From Theocolax elegans (Eukaryota; Arthropoda; Insecta; Hymenoptera; Cerocephalidae): 64,000 nt of DNA. Positions 1 to 13,794 of this stretch are shown piece after piece (the first letter of the stretch is position 1; every line of letters begins with the position of its first letter). The notes below the pieces were generated by a model. That model saw only the letters and a list, made by a program, of their open reading frames with translations. It ran no database searches and was not told the DNA's origin. Made by a program: the position numbers and the translations under genes. The DNA is taken from assembly GCA_026168455.1 (NCBI GenBank), contig CM047431.1, positions 43,961,466 to 44,025,465 of the forward strand, written 5' to 3'.

Positions 1-2090
1 ATGCGTTATGTTTTTAAAATTTAAGAAATATACTTATAGTAATAATGACAACAAAAGTATTTGACCTTTGCGAAACAAATGTGTTTGGATTATCTTTTTT
101 CTAAATAAGATGACCACTATCTCAGGGTTTCATCCAATGAAGCCAAATCCAATAATAGCAAAGACATAGTTCGAATCAAGAGTTTTAATATTAAGTTTGC
201 TATGCTAAAATAGCTTCGACGGTTCAAACTACATTTGATCAAATAAATGTCAAAAAGTAGGATAAAAAATCAACGGAAAAAGTACATTTCGAACTCAAAA
301 AATGGATATTCATTAGAATTTTTTATAAAAAATTTATTTTTGACAAAATTCTGTACGTCATGCTCTTACGCATGCTTTAAATAATGTATTTCAGTTTAAT
401 TATACCTTTTTTACTCAAAATTACTGTTTAAGTATTTGTTTATTCAATTATTTTTTTAGAAATGATTTTTTTTTTCGTAATAGTCAATTGTCACGTTCTA
501 CTTTATATTTGAATTATCAGTATAAATTTTCGCAAATTTTTAATTTAATATTTTAAATATAATTTTTGGATTGGAAAATGTAGATCTCTATAATTTGAGA
601 AATACGTAAATATTGTTCAATTAATTATAACTTTTGAACCGTTTGAGCTACTTCAACTAACAAATTTGAAATAATAGCCCATAACGTCAGCTTTTTTTTC
701 TCATTTATAGCTAATGGTTATCGGCTGAATAAAGTTAAAATAATCCATTTGGTGTAAAGTCTTTTTTCTCGTAAATTTGTTCGAAAAGATGCAATAACTT
801 TTATCCCATAGAACAAAACTCCACGACACTGTTTTTTATGGAATGTAAATTCGTGTCCCGGAGGTCAGCTATTCTCCTTGTGAGTGAAATTTATTTTTTT
901 ATTTATATCTTTTTTTTCGCATAAAAAAATCACAAAATAAAACAAAAAAAAGGTGCACACACAACTTTTGTGATTTTTTATTTTGTTTGTTTATTCAAAA
1001 AGCAGGAACAACTACGACACACGTGTGATTATCCAGATTAAAAGTAAACAGAGAGCAAGGGTGAAAAGTTTGAAAAGTAAACTAAACCTGCGTTGGGAAA
1101 TAATAACAATTCAAATTTAGTCGTCAGGTATTAAAATCATACATAACAAACAGGAAGGACCATAACGTATAAAGCCATGGAGATTTTGGGAAAATCCTAC
1201 GATTCATTATCTATCGTCTACATATCGCGCTGGTACGAGCTTAGCATCTTCTCTCGTACAACCCTTTAGCCTTGGCACAACCCAACAACAACCCCGTAAT
1301 ATTCAGGATTAGCAAGAACCAAGGTACAAACAGAAGTTTCACTTTCGTACCTCCTAACTTTCCGACTGTTGTCATTGTCTCTTACACTTTCCGTTTACTT
1401 TTTTTACGGCGTTTCGCCAGTGTAGTTACCTATTTTTAAAAAGTTAAATGTAATAGTAGTTAAATATTTGCCACAAATTATTTTATTTCTAATATACAAA
1501 TTTATATGTGTATATTTATTTAAATGCATACAAAATGTTCCAAAAACAACTGTTCCTGATGATTAAACATTTTATTCAATTAATTAAAATAGCGTATATA
1601 ATTTTGCTTAGCGTTGGTGTTAACGTTTCTAAAATTAGGGCACAAATTTAATGGAGCAAATTAAGTGGTGATTCAAAGGCTTGGAAATTATTGTTTAACC
1701 TCGGTATCGTCTTATAGCTTACGCTATACCGCAAATTCGGCGAAACACCGAGCTCTCGAGTTCCTCTTGAACAAACTTATATCGTACTGCATGAATGCAA
1801 CGCGCGATGAAAGATTCACCATACGAAAGTTAGGAATTTAAAATGAACTCGTAATAAGCAATGTATACAAGCAATATATATACATAAATTGTATCAAAGT
1901 CGGTATAAAATATTTCTTTACGATTATCTAAAATTAATAATAAGGTAAGTGTATCGAATAAATATAATAAATATTTTAATTTCAAATAAACAATTTGAAA
2001 AAAAGAAGTATATAAATATTAAGATTAATTTTGAACTTATTTACCAGAAACAGATGTGTCGCTGTATCACATTATTACCCTTTAATAATT
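1..2090. other. AT-rich non-coding DNA
   Basis: No convincing gene. The stretch 1140-1400 is less AT-rich but has no open frame of note. A weak hairpin of A-rich/T-rich arms flanks about 925-985. The sequence ctccttgtgagtg near 869-881 resembles the right end of the foldback element at 13129-13794 (ctccttgtaagtt), so an old relative may end there. Confidence 0.4.
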
Positions 2091-2120
2091 GAATATTATC
2101 TATTATACTGTACCAAATTT

Positions 2121-2215
2121 CATACAAAAATATCGATGCACTCAAAAATGTCTGCTGAAGAGAATATGATTGTTAAATCTATAGTAGAAAATTAAAAGTC
2201 GAATTTTCTTCCGAA
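2121..2215 (+). repeat. dispersed repeat R, uninterrupted copy
   Basis: Positions 2121-2195 align without gaps to 33811-33885 with 11 differences in 75 columns. The alignment resumes on the far side of the element at 33886-34246: aagtcgaattttcttcc here, gagtcagatttctttcc at 34250. Weaker similarity extends left to about 2090. I do not recognise the family. Confidence 0.75.
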
Positions 2216-2524
2216 GTCAAGTGTTTAAAAAAGAGTACACATTTTTCGAATTATTTATATTAACCGGGAGGTATACCTATTGTGTGTTGACATACTCTTA
2301 AGAAAAATTTGTAATAATTCAAAAATCTTTGTGAATCTAAAATCGCAGTGATACATTTACAGTTACCCCACCGTTAAATTAACTATTTGCTCTGTAAAAA
2401 GTAAATCTATAACGAACAGAAGTAAGTATACCGAGAAAATAGTATAATGAGTCGTCATCCACAGTCGTTTTACGAGAAGTATTCCATAGATTAAAAATGA
2501 AGAAGAATGTAAGTGAAATAAGGA

Positions 2525-2780
2525 GGTAAAGAGAGTGGAAGCCGATCGTCCAACTGCCGGGAGACAAAATCCTCGAAGAAGGCAGCGTTCCCGTGTAACG
2601 AGGCCAAGCATCGGCCACGCATAATGAAATTCTTGAGGCTGCCCGAGCTCCAGGGAATCTCGTTTCTCTCACTCTATTGCGCGTGGCAGTTAACTCAACG
2701 AGGCTCTGCATCCAGCAGATTGATGCACGGCAAAAAAGACCGCGAGACCGAGAATGAAAAACAAATCCAATAGGAGTTAG
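2525..2780. other. CpG-dense block in AT-rich DNA
   Basis: Base composition shifts sharply to GC- and CpG-rich sequence without a supported coding frame. The open frames here change composition at their edges and match nothing I know. Possible regulatory or conserved non-coding DNA, or an untranslated exon. Confidence 0.3.
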
Positions 2781-3119
2781 TTTATTTAATTGGAAAGAAG
2801 GTAAAGGCTCCGTAATGATTTTTTTAAGATTAATCGAGGTGAACCAATGTAACGCAAACGGTAACAGATTCGATCGTTGCAGGTGAAAAATTATTTCACC
2901 GATTAATCGGAAATTCAATTTAACCGAATTTTCATGTGTGCACGTCCGTAGATAAATACGTAGAAAGAAATCACGTGACTTGTTGCTTCTTGTAAAAACA
3001 CGGTGGGTCATATAAGCGTTAAAATTCAGAAATAAAAATAGATGATTTTCTAAAATTTAAGTATCGATGGTTGAATCATTAAAACGAACTCCGATAACGA
3101 GACGAAAATAAGGAGTTGA

Positions 3120-3640
3120 TGAGGGGAGAATGAGAAAGAAAAGCCCTTCAACCACGATTCGACGGAAATCAAAGGAATCTCTTCCTCCCGAGATGATCTT
3201 CCCGATAGCGAGAAGCGGTAGAAAAAGGTCGAAAACCATCGGGCCGTAGAATCGAACGAACTGGCAACGAGGCTCGCCGGGGAACGCGACTCATTCCCCA
3301 ATAAATTTCTGGTCGAGGCATCGATCACAATGTTCTATTTTGCTCATTGGTGTTTTTGCCGGCGACGGTCGATTCAATTCGAGGATGCGCTCGCCCGATA
3401 TATCTCCCGAGGTGTCATGCGCCCACCCCCGTACGCTCCGTCCAGCCCCGGTAATGGATGGCAGCCCTGCCCTTACCCTTGCCAAGAACCTGCCCGAAAA
3501 CTATTCGGCTCTGGGCTTTTCCCAGCCTCTCTATCCCTCTCTCGGTATGTTTCGTCGGGGAATCGCTGCTTTACGCTATAGGCTTTACGCAAGATGCAAC
3601 CCAACTCCCGATCAAAGTGAACAATTGACCTCCTACATTC
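3120..3640. other. CpG-dense block; open frames unsupported
   Basis: A GC-rich block with open frames on both strands, the longest 3340-3756 (+, 138 codons). That frame runs from GC-rich into AT-rich sequence and overlaps other equally long frames, as expected by chance in GC-rich DNA. No domain is visible. Confidence 0.3.
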
Positions 3641-5349
3641 TTATCTTATCTTATATCTTCCGGTACTTTTTCTCAATTCGCAGAAGACGATTCACTGATA
3701 ATAATGTTATTTTACGTTGCATTTTTGGAATAGTAATAACATTTCGAACAATTTAAATTTTACCGATCGGACAAAGCCCCATAAGTAATACAAACATACA
3801 ATATCTACGTAACTTTTATTAATATACATACTTATTATTTAATTATATAATATATGTATATAATATCGTACTTAATATTCATATATAAAAGTTACATAGA
3901 TTATACTATAAATAGTATTTAAAAACGCAATAAACTATAGTATTTACTTAAACTAGTAACAGGCTGCCTAAACGCATACTATGACTACTGAACTCTCAAA
4001 ACTGATTTTCTAAAATATTTACTAATAGATAACTTTTCAACGTTGTCTAGAAAGTTTATCATTGATTAAAGTATTATATTCAATAAATGTTTAAAAACAT
4101 AAACATCCACCTAGCGTACAATTCTTAAAATTACAGCTAAACTAACATAATTCAGTTAATTACAATATTTTCAAAACCAAGCATATACAAAGACACACTA
4201 TTACGTTAACATGCTTAAAAATTTTAAAAATCGCATTAAATATTTGGATGATATTAAACATTTAATACGCCTTAATACTTATTAACCAAGAGTTTAATAA
4301 TAGATCTGTATTATTAAAATTTTATGAAGCTGACCTCAATTTGTTTAAGATGTAAAGTGGATGATAAAAATCCACTTCTTACTTTGTATGATAATGCTTG
4401 AATTATCTTTTTAAAGATATTTTTAAAAAGTTACGTAAATGCACACGGCAACAGTGAAGAGGTTGATACTTAAATCCTAAAGGCAATAATTCATTCCAAT
4501 TATAACGAGAAATTACAAGATTATACGTACTAACGGTATAAAGTTGTAGGCAAGTACGTGTGTCTGGTGAGTACATCGATCCAAACGAATAATAATAATA
4601 ATAATAATGGGAATGATAATAATGCGAATTAAATGTTCTTATTAATTACATACCCAAATGTTAGAAAATGAATTAGTTCGACGTAATTGCATGATCGTCA
4701 TCAAGTATAATCTAAACTACTTTCAAAACACACTTTAGATAGCTCTATAAAATCCATTCTCGTGATATGTGTACGTATATATATATATACCCGATCCCAT
4801 TTATAATTTCGAATGAACGTTACTTACAATTGTAACTGCGCAATAGGAATGATCATCCCTCCCCCCGTCCTCCCCGCGGCATATAGACGAATGAAAATAT
4901 TGCTTTAATCAAAGTTCAAACGTCACCCACCGAGTTTCCATTGAAGTTCCGAGAACTTTAATAGCCTCATCCCCTAATTCTCATCACAATTCGACTCACA
5001 TCCCATTACTACGAATTATACCCCTCCCATCTTCCAAGAAACTGAATAGTTCACCTCGAAACTCTCATCTCACAATTCGAGCCATTTTCGTTATAATCAG
5101 CAGAAGCAATAGTAACTCCCTTATTTTATCCACCCTTGTTTATCGCTTACCGTCCTTTTACATTCCGTATCTCATTGTTTCAATGCGGGCGTATTGAAGG
5201 CAACTTGACTATTAATTCAAATATTCGTATTTAGTTGGATCTATTTGAAATTTGAGGAAGTTTTGTAAGTATATTTTTATATATAAAAGACATATACGCG
5301 TATGTACGTATAAAAAGATAAAAATGATAAAAATTTAGATGAATCTCAT
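3641..5349. other. AT-rich non-coding DNA
   Basis: I see no gene, RNA or clear mobile element. A short TAA run lies near 4590-4611 and a C-rich patch near 4857-4875. Confidence 0.35.
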
Positions 5350-5870
5350 GGTAGAAATGATGCAACCGAGCGAGACACTAATCCTTTCCCTCGGCACTTG
5401 TTTCACCCGTCTTATATTAATCCTGGCCGTTGTTCCATCGCAGAATCGGGTAAAGATCATCCGGTGTGTGGTGAGATCTTAGTCCACGGAATCAGACAAC
5501 TCCGAAGCTCTCTTCCTAATTCCCTTCTAAAACCAAAGACATCGACGTCGACGTTGCCTCCGGAATCTCCAGAACCTCCGGATCCTCCGAAATCTTAACC
5601 GCAGCTTCGAGGACCCCGGTGAGTTCATCAAGTGCGATTATTGGTAGGCTGCCGACTCGGCTAATGTTCTCTCCACCCACTACTCGGCCAAGACCACATA
5701 ATCGAGAGAGGGAGGGAGAGATGGAGAGATAGACCGAATGGGAGGAAATGGAATGACAGGATGGAAGGATGGACGTTCCAGCTGCGAGCTGCTCCCATTA
5801 TGACCGAGTGCCTGCGATGTCTTCCGAGCTTCATGTAAATTCTTGGAAGGATTTCATGTGTTTTATGAAA
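5350..5870. other. CpG-dense, purine-rich block
   Basis: GC-rich DNA with GGA/GAGA-rich stretches near 5705-5770. A 66-codon frame at 5398-5598 is proline-rich by composition only; I do not call it a gene. Confidence 0.3.
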
Positions 5871-6184
5871 ACGAGCTTCACGGAAGGTTAATTGACCGTA
5901 CTAGTAATCATTATTTCCGAACATCCTTGTTTCAAACTTTCGAGTAACCACATTTATACTCCGAGGTTCACTTTCATTTATACTATTATTTTATTGGCCT
6001 GCACCTAGCGTTATTTCGTATCTTATTATATCGTCACTTCTGGTTTTCAATATGTTGCACTATCAACCAATGTAAAATATTTCTTTACAGGCTCCACTTA
6101 CTTTTACAAAGTAATATTACTTGCGGTGTAATGCGGTTTAGAATCTCGTTGACAATAAATAAAATTATCGATCAAGTAGAATCG

Positions 6185-6218
6185 GAGAGAGGGAGAGAGA
6201 GAGAGAGAGAGAGAGAGA
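6185..6218. repeat. (GA)n microsatellite
   Basis: A run of GA dinucleotides lies in the non-coding stretch 5871-6430, in which I see nothing else. Confidence 0.9.
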
Positions 6219-6429
6219 AAGTAAGAAGAAGATGGTATTTCGGATTTTTCGAGTATAATTTTAAAAAAAATATCTACGTTACCGAGGTTACATATTAAAA
6301 TATGAGAAAGGCCCAGGTTGATACTCGTACAGTAAGATCGATAATAATTCAAGTGAAAAGTTTTTCTTAAAGAGAGCAATTTTTCACGACACGTAGGTAA
6401 AACGCAGCCTAGAAATATCCCTGGGTTTC

Positions 6430-6840
6430 ATAAATTGCGAAAGGTTCAGGCGATCCGGCGTATTCCGAAAACACCCATCATCATCCTACCCAAAAGCTTC
6501 CTCCTCCTTCCGCAATTCGATTCACTCGACCCAAAATCTCCTTTACGCCAGAATTCACGCTACATATACCAACGAGCGACGAGCGAGAGAGGGAAAAGGA
6601 GGTTGGGTTGGGCCAGCCAGTCGGCCAGCCAGCCAGTCAGCCAGTCAGCCAGCCTCTCAGCCGCGCTCGAATACATCCACTGTACATCGGCCTCCCAACG
6701 TCGGATCGATAAAATAGCCCCGGCCAACGAACGACCTGTCATGCCATCGGTGCTGCTTGACGCTGCACCAAGCTGCTCAAGAGAATTGTTTAGATTATAC
6801 ACCTACCTGAGTTACAACGGAAAGAGAAATTGATCGCCGG
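6430..6840. other. CpG-dense block with CAGC/CAGT tandem repeat
   Basis: GC-rich block. A short imperfect tetranucleotide array (CAGC with CAGT variants) at about 6612-6655 explains the Ser/Gln/Ala-rich frame here. No supported gene. Confidence 0.4.
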
Positions 6841-7439
6841 TTTATTATTATCTTCGACTAAAAATATCTCCCTCGAGAGCATTATTTAAATACGTCAATC
6901 TGATACGTTAACCCGTTACCATCGATATATACACACCGAAACTTTCACAGAGATGTGTAACGGACGTTCAAATTTAATTTCCTCACTCGATACGAAGAAA
7001 AACTTAGCAGTCTATCTTCCGCATGGTTACAAACTTTTATTATAGCCTTTCCCCATTTCCTATATCATATTCCACCCATTCAATCATATTCTACTCGGCA
7101 ATCTGTCTAATCTTAATCTATGTACAATATTTATTTTCATCTCATTTATTGAATCGTCCGTTTTATTTATCTCGCGGATTCATATTTACGAAAAACCGTG
7201 CGCGAACAAATGTGTTGGTATGACGAATAGCAAAATCGACAGCTATCAGAAGAGCAGACAAGTTTTCGAGTACGAAGACTTGTATTTTTAAAGAATCTGT
7301 AACAAAAAAAGGTCTGAAAATTGAAAAATTCTCTGGGATCAGCAACGAGAGAGAGAGAGAGAGAGATATCGGGATCGTAACGTATAATGACGGTAAACGA
7401 AGCAACGCGAGCCTACAAACGTTGCCGATCCGGAATGCC
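6841..7439. other. AT-rich spacer with (GA)n at 7346-7366
   Basis: Nothing beyond a GA microsatellite is visible. Confidence 0.35.
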
Positions 7440-7740
7440 TCCAGTTATTGTTCGGCGAAATTAATCGCACCCGTCGCAGATTAGCGAGGGAGGGCCGAGC
7501 GAGCGCGATTGCCTTTTCCGGTGCACGCGGAAGAACGGGGGGAGGATCCGAGTTTCGTTGGCCCGCGACGATGATGGAAACGGCTGCGCGACCTTTTTAA
7601 TTGACGTGGACGCCGACGCGAGATCGATGGCCTGATAATGCGTGATGTATGCGCTCGCGCAATGGGATGTTGCCCCATTTTTCGTCATTTCCCTATCCAA
7701 CACCTATATCCCCCGCTCGCCGTTTCCTCGATCGATCGAT
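7440..7740. other. CpG-dense block
   Basis: A GC/CpG-rich island with frames open on both strands and no recognisable protein. A candidate regulatory region only by composition. Confidence 0.3.
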
Positions 7741-8989
7741 ACGACGTTATATAATAAAATCCACACCAATATGTCTACGTATAAACCCTCTATTGGAAAT
7801 AAGAGATTTGCACTTTTTCTTCTTTTTCACGAGATCTTTCCTTTTTATAGATGCTTTAATTTTAGGATCGGACGATGCTGGCAGTGAGTGTCAAAACGTT
7901 CATACGGATACATAAATTATGACTCATCGGCTTCCTTTATAGACATATATCACTTTATTTTTTCAAACAGATAATTTAGAGGAATAATGAAGAAGATGAC
8001 CGAAAAATACTAACCATCAAAGTTTCCTTTTTATCATTAAATATACATCGTCTATAAATTTATATATATATATAAATTTTTAACTTATAACTATATGTAT
8101 ATATATACTTATAGTGTCAGCGTATTTTATGAGCAATAAAATAAGAGATTGCAGAGAAAATATTTTACTTTACAACGATTTTAAGAACAATATAGGTTAC
8201 CGACTAACATTTTGAGAAAGAAATGGAGAATTATAGTATTTCAACATGTTGATTGTATAGGGGTATATGTACAGTTATCATTTCGTTGTATAAACATAAG
8301 TTTTAGTACAAAAACGTATAGTTGCAGATTCGCCTACAAAGATATTCTTTTGACTATAAAGAAAACAGTAAGGGCTATCAACCAAACGATTGAGAAATAG
8401 AGAAAGAAATGCAAAAACGCACGTATTTTTCAAAAACAAATAATTGTTTTTTGATATGAAAAATTATCAAATTCGATTTATCTAGTTTACGTACGAAATA
8501 AAGTTGCTTAAATGATCAAGTATTGAAATTTACAGTGTTTTTAACATCGATTATTATTCTGATAATGTTTTTAGTTTTCAATATTCTATTTAATTGACGC
8601 ACGCATACGAAAGTGCAATGCGCCAATAGTTTTTGAACGGTGAGTATGGATTGGTACACGAGCTTTGAGCAAGGTTATTCATACACGAAATCTCTCTTTT
8701 TCACCCGCGAATTTAATAAATGAATAAAGGATTAAAGAGACGACGTGAAATTGAAATGTATAGTGTAAAGAAACGAAATTGAATATTTTTTATATTCGCA
8801 ATGATGTATTATTTCTTTGATGAATTTCCTACGTTATTAAATGATTTACGTGTATCTATAAACAACAAAGTGATTAAATATAAATTTTGAGGATCGAATC
8901 AAATTTGAAAAATAAATAAATATAAAGATGGAGTAAAGAGCGATAAATCGTTGGGTTATATGTGCTCTATGTACAATTTCGATTCTCCA
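7741..8989. other. AT-rich non-coding DNA
   Basis: I see no gene or structured repeat. TA-rich runs lie near 8060-8110. Confidence 0.35.
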
Positions 8990-9320
8990 AGTCTCTCCAG
9001 GGAGTTTTCACGGCTATTTGGCTCGCGTCAAGCCGGACTCGACATAATTACGTAATGGTTCCCTCTTCCCTGCCTCCTCCAGCTCCCTCCCTCCCACCGA
9101 CCCCTTCGTCCCTCGCATACTCAAGTCACTAGGCGTCGAGAAGCGCCGTCAGGTATAATTCCAACGACTCGCGCGAATACAGCCATTATGGAGATTTTAT
9201 CAGGTCGGTGCTTGCCAAACTCAGCTCGCGTGTCCACGAGGTGCAGAGTTCGCTCGACGAGCTGGTTCCTATATATACACATACATATACATATATATAT
9301 TATATGCACGATGCTCGCTC
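8990..9320. other. CpG-dense block
   Basis: A short GC-rich island with pyrimidine-rich 9060-9115. No coding evidence. Confidence 0.3.
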
Positions 9321-9755
9321 TAGTGTGCTTTTGGGTAATATTTCGAGATGAGCGCGATAACCTGTGAACATAACCGGGCTTTTCTCATTAATTTTTTAAC
9401 AGATACCGTCCTTTCGCACGAGAATTTCGATTTCGCATACTTGATAAAAATTAATGCATTTTTTCTCAAATTTCGGACGTGTGGTATGTACCCGCGCAAC
9501 GTGCGGCTATATACTTCACGTGTCGAACCCATCATTAAATTCATCCAAGTTGAATACATTAAATTTTGAAGATATATTCAAAGCCAATTTAACCTATACG
9601 TTCAATTTGTGTACACTGGGGAAAAAATGTAATAGTCGCGGGAGTGTCTAGAGTAATTTTTAGTTGACGACACCGGTAAAATATATCGGTCCCTTCTTCC
9701 ACGAAAAAAAGTAATTTAGAGTATATGTTATATATGCAACAATATTGTAGTCAGA

Positions 9756-10434
9756 ACAATTCGACGGCTCCTATGCACAACGACCTATCTCATTTTTGCA
9801 GAATAAAACGACCTATCTCGACTTTTGCATCTTAAAACGACCTATCTCAAAAGTAGTAGAAAAAATGTTGCTATGTCAGACCCAAAATAATTTTTAATAT
9901 TATAAAGTTCCTATCATCTGGAGTTTAGCTTTATTTTTAATTATAATTTTATATGATTACTATGATGTAAAGCACAGCAAAGGATTATAATTAATAATAT
10001 CTTATTATAAAAATTAATGTACTAAAAAGTTAAATAAACTTTAATAAAATAAATTAGATTTTTAATTGTTACTTTTTATTATTAAACATTGAATAATAAT
10101 TTTAATTTTAACTACTTCTAATAACTAAACGTTTCAAAAAAGAAAGTTACCAAGAGATAATTCAATAAATAAATTAGAGAAATAATGATCCATAATATTG
10201 ATCAAAATTGAGTCTATAGCATTTGCACTTACTAAATAAGCAAAATAAATTAAATCAATCTTGAATAAAATAATAGTAAATACTATTCTTTTATAATTTC
10301 TTAATTATGCCTGACACACCAGCTTTTTTCCTACTACTTTTGAGACAGGTCGTTTTAAATTGCAAAAGTCGAGATAGGTTCGTTTTATCTTGACAAAATG
10401 GGATATATCGTTGTGCATAGAACCGTCGAATTGT
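9756..10434. mobile_element. foldback/MITE-like element with about 130-bp terminal inverted repeats
   Basis: The left end (acaattcgacggctcctatg) matches the reverse complement of the right end (acaattcgacggttctatg). The arms continue inward for about 130 bp with few changes to the agtagta... segment. Within each arm the motif AACGACCTATCTC recurs about three times at roughly 27-30-bp spacing. The interior (about 9890-10300) is very AT-rich and has no transposase. No clear target-site duplication is seen. Confidence 0.75.
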
Positions 10435-12389
10435 ATAGCTATTATTAGAGGATAGGTTCTCATTTCTCGGTATTTCAGACAGATGTTCGTATATCAATGT
10501 ATTACTCTTTGCTTAATCAACTAACTAAATAAAAATGAAAATAGATCAGAACTCATCGATAGATATAAACTTTCCCTTTTTCACAGTGTACACAGCTTTT
10601 TTAGTCGCGAAATCGTTTAAACAATCTTTAACAACATTCTATTAATTTAGTGCATTAACTTTATTTGGCAGACCGACAGGATGTAGAAATAAATTGTTTA
10701 TACTCGGATTTTTATTAGAACAACATCATACGTATCTTAACGTACATAAATCGAAATGACGAAGAGAAAGAGAGATGGTAGTAGCAGTGCGAGGATTTTA
10801 ATCGTAATGAAAGCCTCTCTTAGTGAAATTAAACCGAATAATGCTCTTGGCACGCGCCTCTGACTCTTCAATGTTTCGCGCGACCGACCGACCGACCGAG
10901 CGACCGAGCCAGTTTATTTTATTCTGTCGGCCATCTTCCTCAGCTTTTCTTTGGTATTTTCTATACGTGACCTCGTGTTGACACTGCTGCATACTATTAT
11001 ATTAAAATATAAAAATAATAATGTAATTTAAACCTATTAGTACAAAGATTATGTAGGAAATTTAATATTTTCTTCTGATGTACAAATATTACAATATATT
11101 AAATAATTAATCCGAGATACTCTCAAATAATTATTATTTTAGAAAATATAAAAGTAATTGTGTTGTATAGTGAAAATTGTAATCTGTGTATTTTCTACTA
11201 TGTATATATATATATCTTAATGACAAATTGAATATTTGTATTTTTGATTATTTTAACTATTTGTAAATTTCAACAAGCCACGACGGATTGCCGATAAGAG
11301 TCACATGGTAGTCAAGCAGCATTTTCGTCTATCTTCGAACACTATTTCGCTAAGCGTATAAATTACCTTGATTCAGTTCTAATCTGTACATTATGACAAA
11401 TTGTAAATATATTAATCGAATTATAAATAGCATTATGTTTTCTTACATAACCTGAAATTAAACCTATATCGTGAAACTGGGACATTTGTATAATATAACT
11501 ACTCGAGGCGTTATTTTTTTAATAACTCATTTACAAATTTAAAAATTGATCATTTGCATTAATCCTTGTTTCATTGTGTAAATAATAAGCTATATTAAGT
11601 ACCCCGATTTGATTTATATTGTATATTTAAAATTTTTAATAAATTAATAGATAAAAGAAATTGGCCTCTTCCTAACCGGGAAAACCATACCTTATTAGTC
11701 TGGTTGAGCACATTCTTCGGAGTTGGGTCATAGGTCAACCTATGCTTTACAACGACTTTTATTTCTGAGTACACATACACAAATCACACTAAAGTCCATA
11801 AAATTCGAATTCAACGGGAAATTCCAATCATTCTCGGTAAAACAAATGTGATGCTTCCATATATCAGTCATCAAATCAACAGAACAACGTTCTAGAAACA
11901 ATGCTATATAATAAGTAGTAAATTGTGGGAACGTCGATTGAGCATATTACTGTTGAAATTATAATTTTTACTATAAATCGAATATTATCATCATTTATCA
12001 CTAAATATTCTAAATTTATTTATTACAATATTCTATTTTATTTATAGTTGTTTTGAACATTTTTCGAAAATCCTAGTTCACTCGATAAAATTACTCTATA
12101 AATAATGAAATATAAATTGCTGTGTTTACGCTTTTGTATCTATCCGTATTTATACCGGACAAGATATTGACTGAATTCTTGAGCAATCAGTTAATTGGCA
12201 ATTTTGAGCGTAAATCTAAATTTGGTCAATGTAGAGTATATTATCCAAATTAACTCTTACAAATAATTATAAAATATAACATTGCACTGTTAAACTATAC
12301 TACGGGAAAAAAACAATTCAAAACAAAATAACTATACTTTTTGTGATATTAAATATAAAAATAGAGAGACATGTATACGAATAAAAGTG
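10435..12389. other. AT-rich non-coding DNA
   Basis: No gene is supported. A (GACC)n-like tract lies at 10879-10908; the rest is AT-rich without visible structure. Confidence 0.35.
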
Positions 12390-12680
12390 ACACTTGGCTA
12401 TTCCGCATACGCCAGTACGAAATGTATTAATTCCGGATTCATTTACCGCGCGTAACAATTTAAACGATTCCTGAACGGACGTGGCACATTATTCCGTACG
12501 TAGCGAGGGGAATTTGAATTCCGCGGCTAGCGGCAGCCATTGCCGTACTGCGTAAACAGCACCGTTACACGACACACCCGGAAAAATATCAAAGCGTTAT
12601 GCGCGGAATGAACGAGCAGGATTCGCAGCTTCGATCATAACTGCATCGCAAACCAATGTTGCATTTTTCCATCATTCTTT
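12390..12680. other. CpG-dense block
   Basis: A GC-rich island around 12450-12650, no coding frame of note; a candidate regulatory or conserved non-coding segment by composition only. Confidence 0.3.
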
Positions 12681-13128
12681 CTGCTTTCCCCAATGGTATT
12701 TAACGTCAAGATATTTCTGATTCTCGTTGCTCCATATATTAAGCGTTTCCGTATATCGAGACCAAAGCCAGGCTGGAATATTCCAGATTAATTTTGTTTT
12801 TTGTACTTTGGGAGGTACAGTTCGATCGAAAATTTTTTTTTGTTTTTCGTACTAATGATGTAAACGTTCTATGGCATATTTATAATAAAAATATAAACTT
12901 TTTTAGAAATTAAAAATATAATTTTTCTCGCCCAGGCAAAAGTTTTTAAATTAATATAGAAATTTTGTCGGTCTTGCTGAACTAACGTCTAACGATTCTA
13001 AGAACTCCAAGTTGCTCGCTCGGAAAGGCACGACAATTCGCCGTGTATCAGTCCCGAGGACAACATTATGAAGGCCACAAGCCGCCAGACATAAACCAAA
13101 GGAGAAAGAAGAAGCAAATAAAATACTA

Positions 13129-13794
13129 ACAAGGAGAGTATCCCAGGTCCGGATCACGGATCTTGTCCTAACTCTAGGATAAGTTTTGTTATATAAAAAT
13201 ATGAAGAAAGCCAGAGTTATAGACCCTAACGCTCGATATTACGGAAGTTATACACTGTTAATGCTATTTTTAAAAAAAAAAGAACCTTTACTTCAAATAC
13301 TTATAACTTTTAAACAATAAACTATCACCCCTCAAATATAAATTCATTTAAAAGCTGAGATAAAATAGATACAGTTTAAAAAAATAAGCTCAAATCCTTT
13401 GCAATGGAGCAAAGTTGTAGCAGAAATAAAAATTTGTAGAAATTTAGCTTAACAAATCTCAGTGCTTAATTTTCGTCAAAATTTCTACAAATTTTTATTT
13501 CTGCTATAACTTTGCTCCATTGCAACGGATTTGAGCTTTTTTTTTTAAACTGTATCTATTTTATCTCAGCTTTTAAATGAATTTATATTTGAGGGCTGAT
13601 AGTTTATTGTTTAAAAGTTATAAGCGTTTTAAGTGAAAGTACATTTTTTTGAAATTTTGCTTTAATAGCGTATAACTTTTGTAAAATTAAGCGTTAGTGT
13701 CTATAACTCTGACTTTCTTCATATTTTTATATTACAAAACTTATCCTAGAGTTAGGACAAGATCCGTGATCCGGACCTGGGATACTCTCCTTGT
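13129..13794. mobile_element. foldback element, family F1 copy a
   Basis: A near-palindromic element of about 666 bp. The left end acaaggagagtatcccagg is the exact reverse complement of the right end cctgggatactctccttgt, and the arms stay complementary for about 315 bp on each side of a spacer at roughly 13446-13478. Short frames here are products of the inverted arms. No protein-coding interior, and no clear target-site duplication. The family also occurs at 16590-17252. Confidence 0.85.

Noticed and set aside
3340..3756. 138-codon + strand frame
   Set aside because: It crosses from GC-rich to AT-rich sequence, overlaps other long frames on both strands and has no recognisable domain or splice context.
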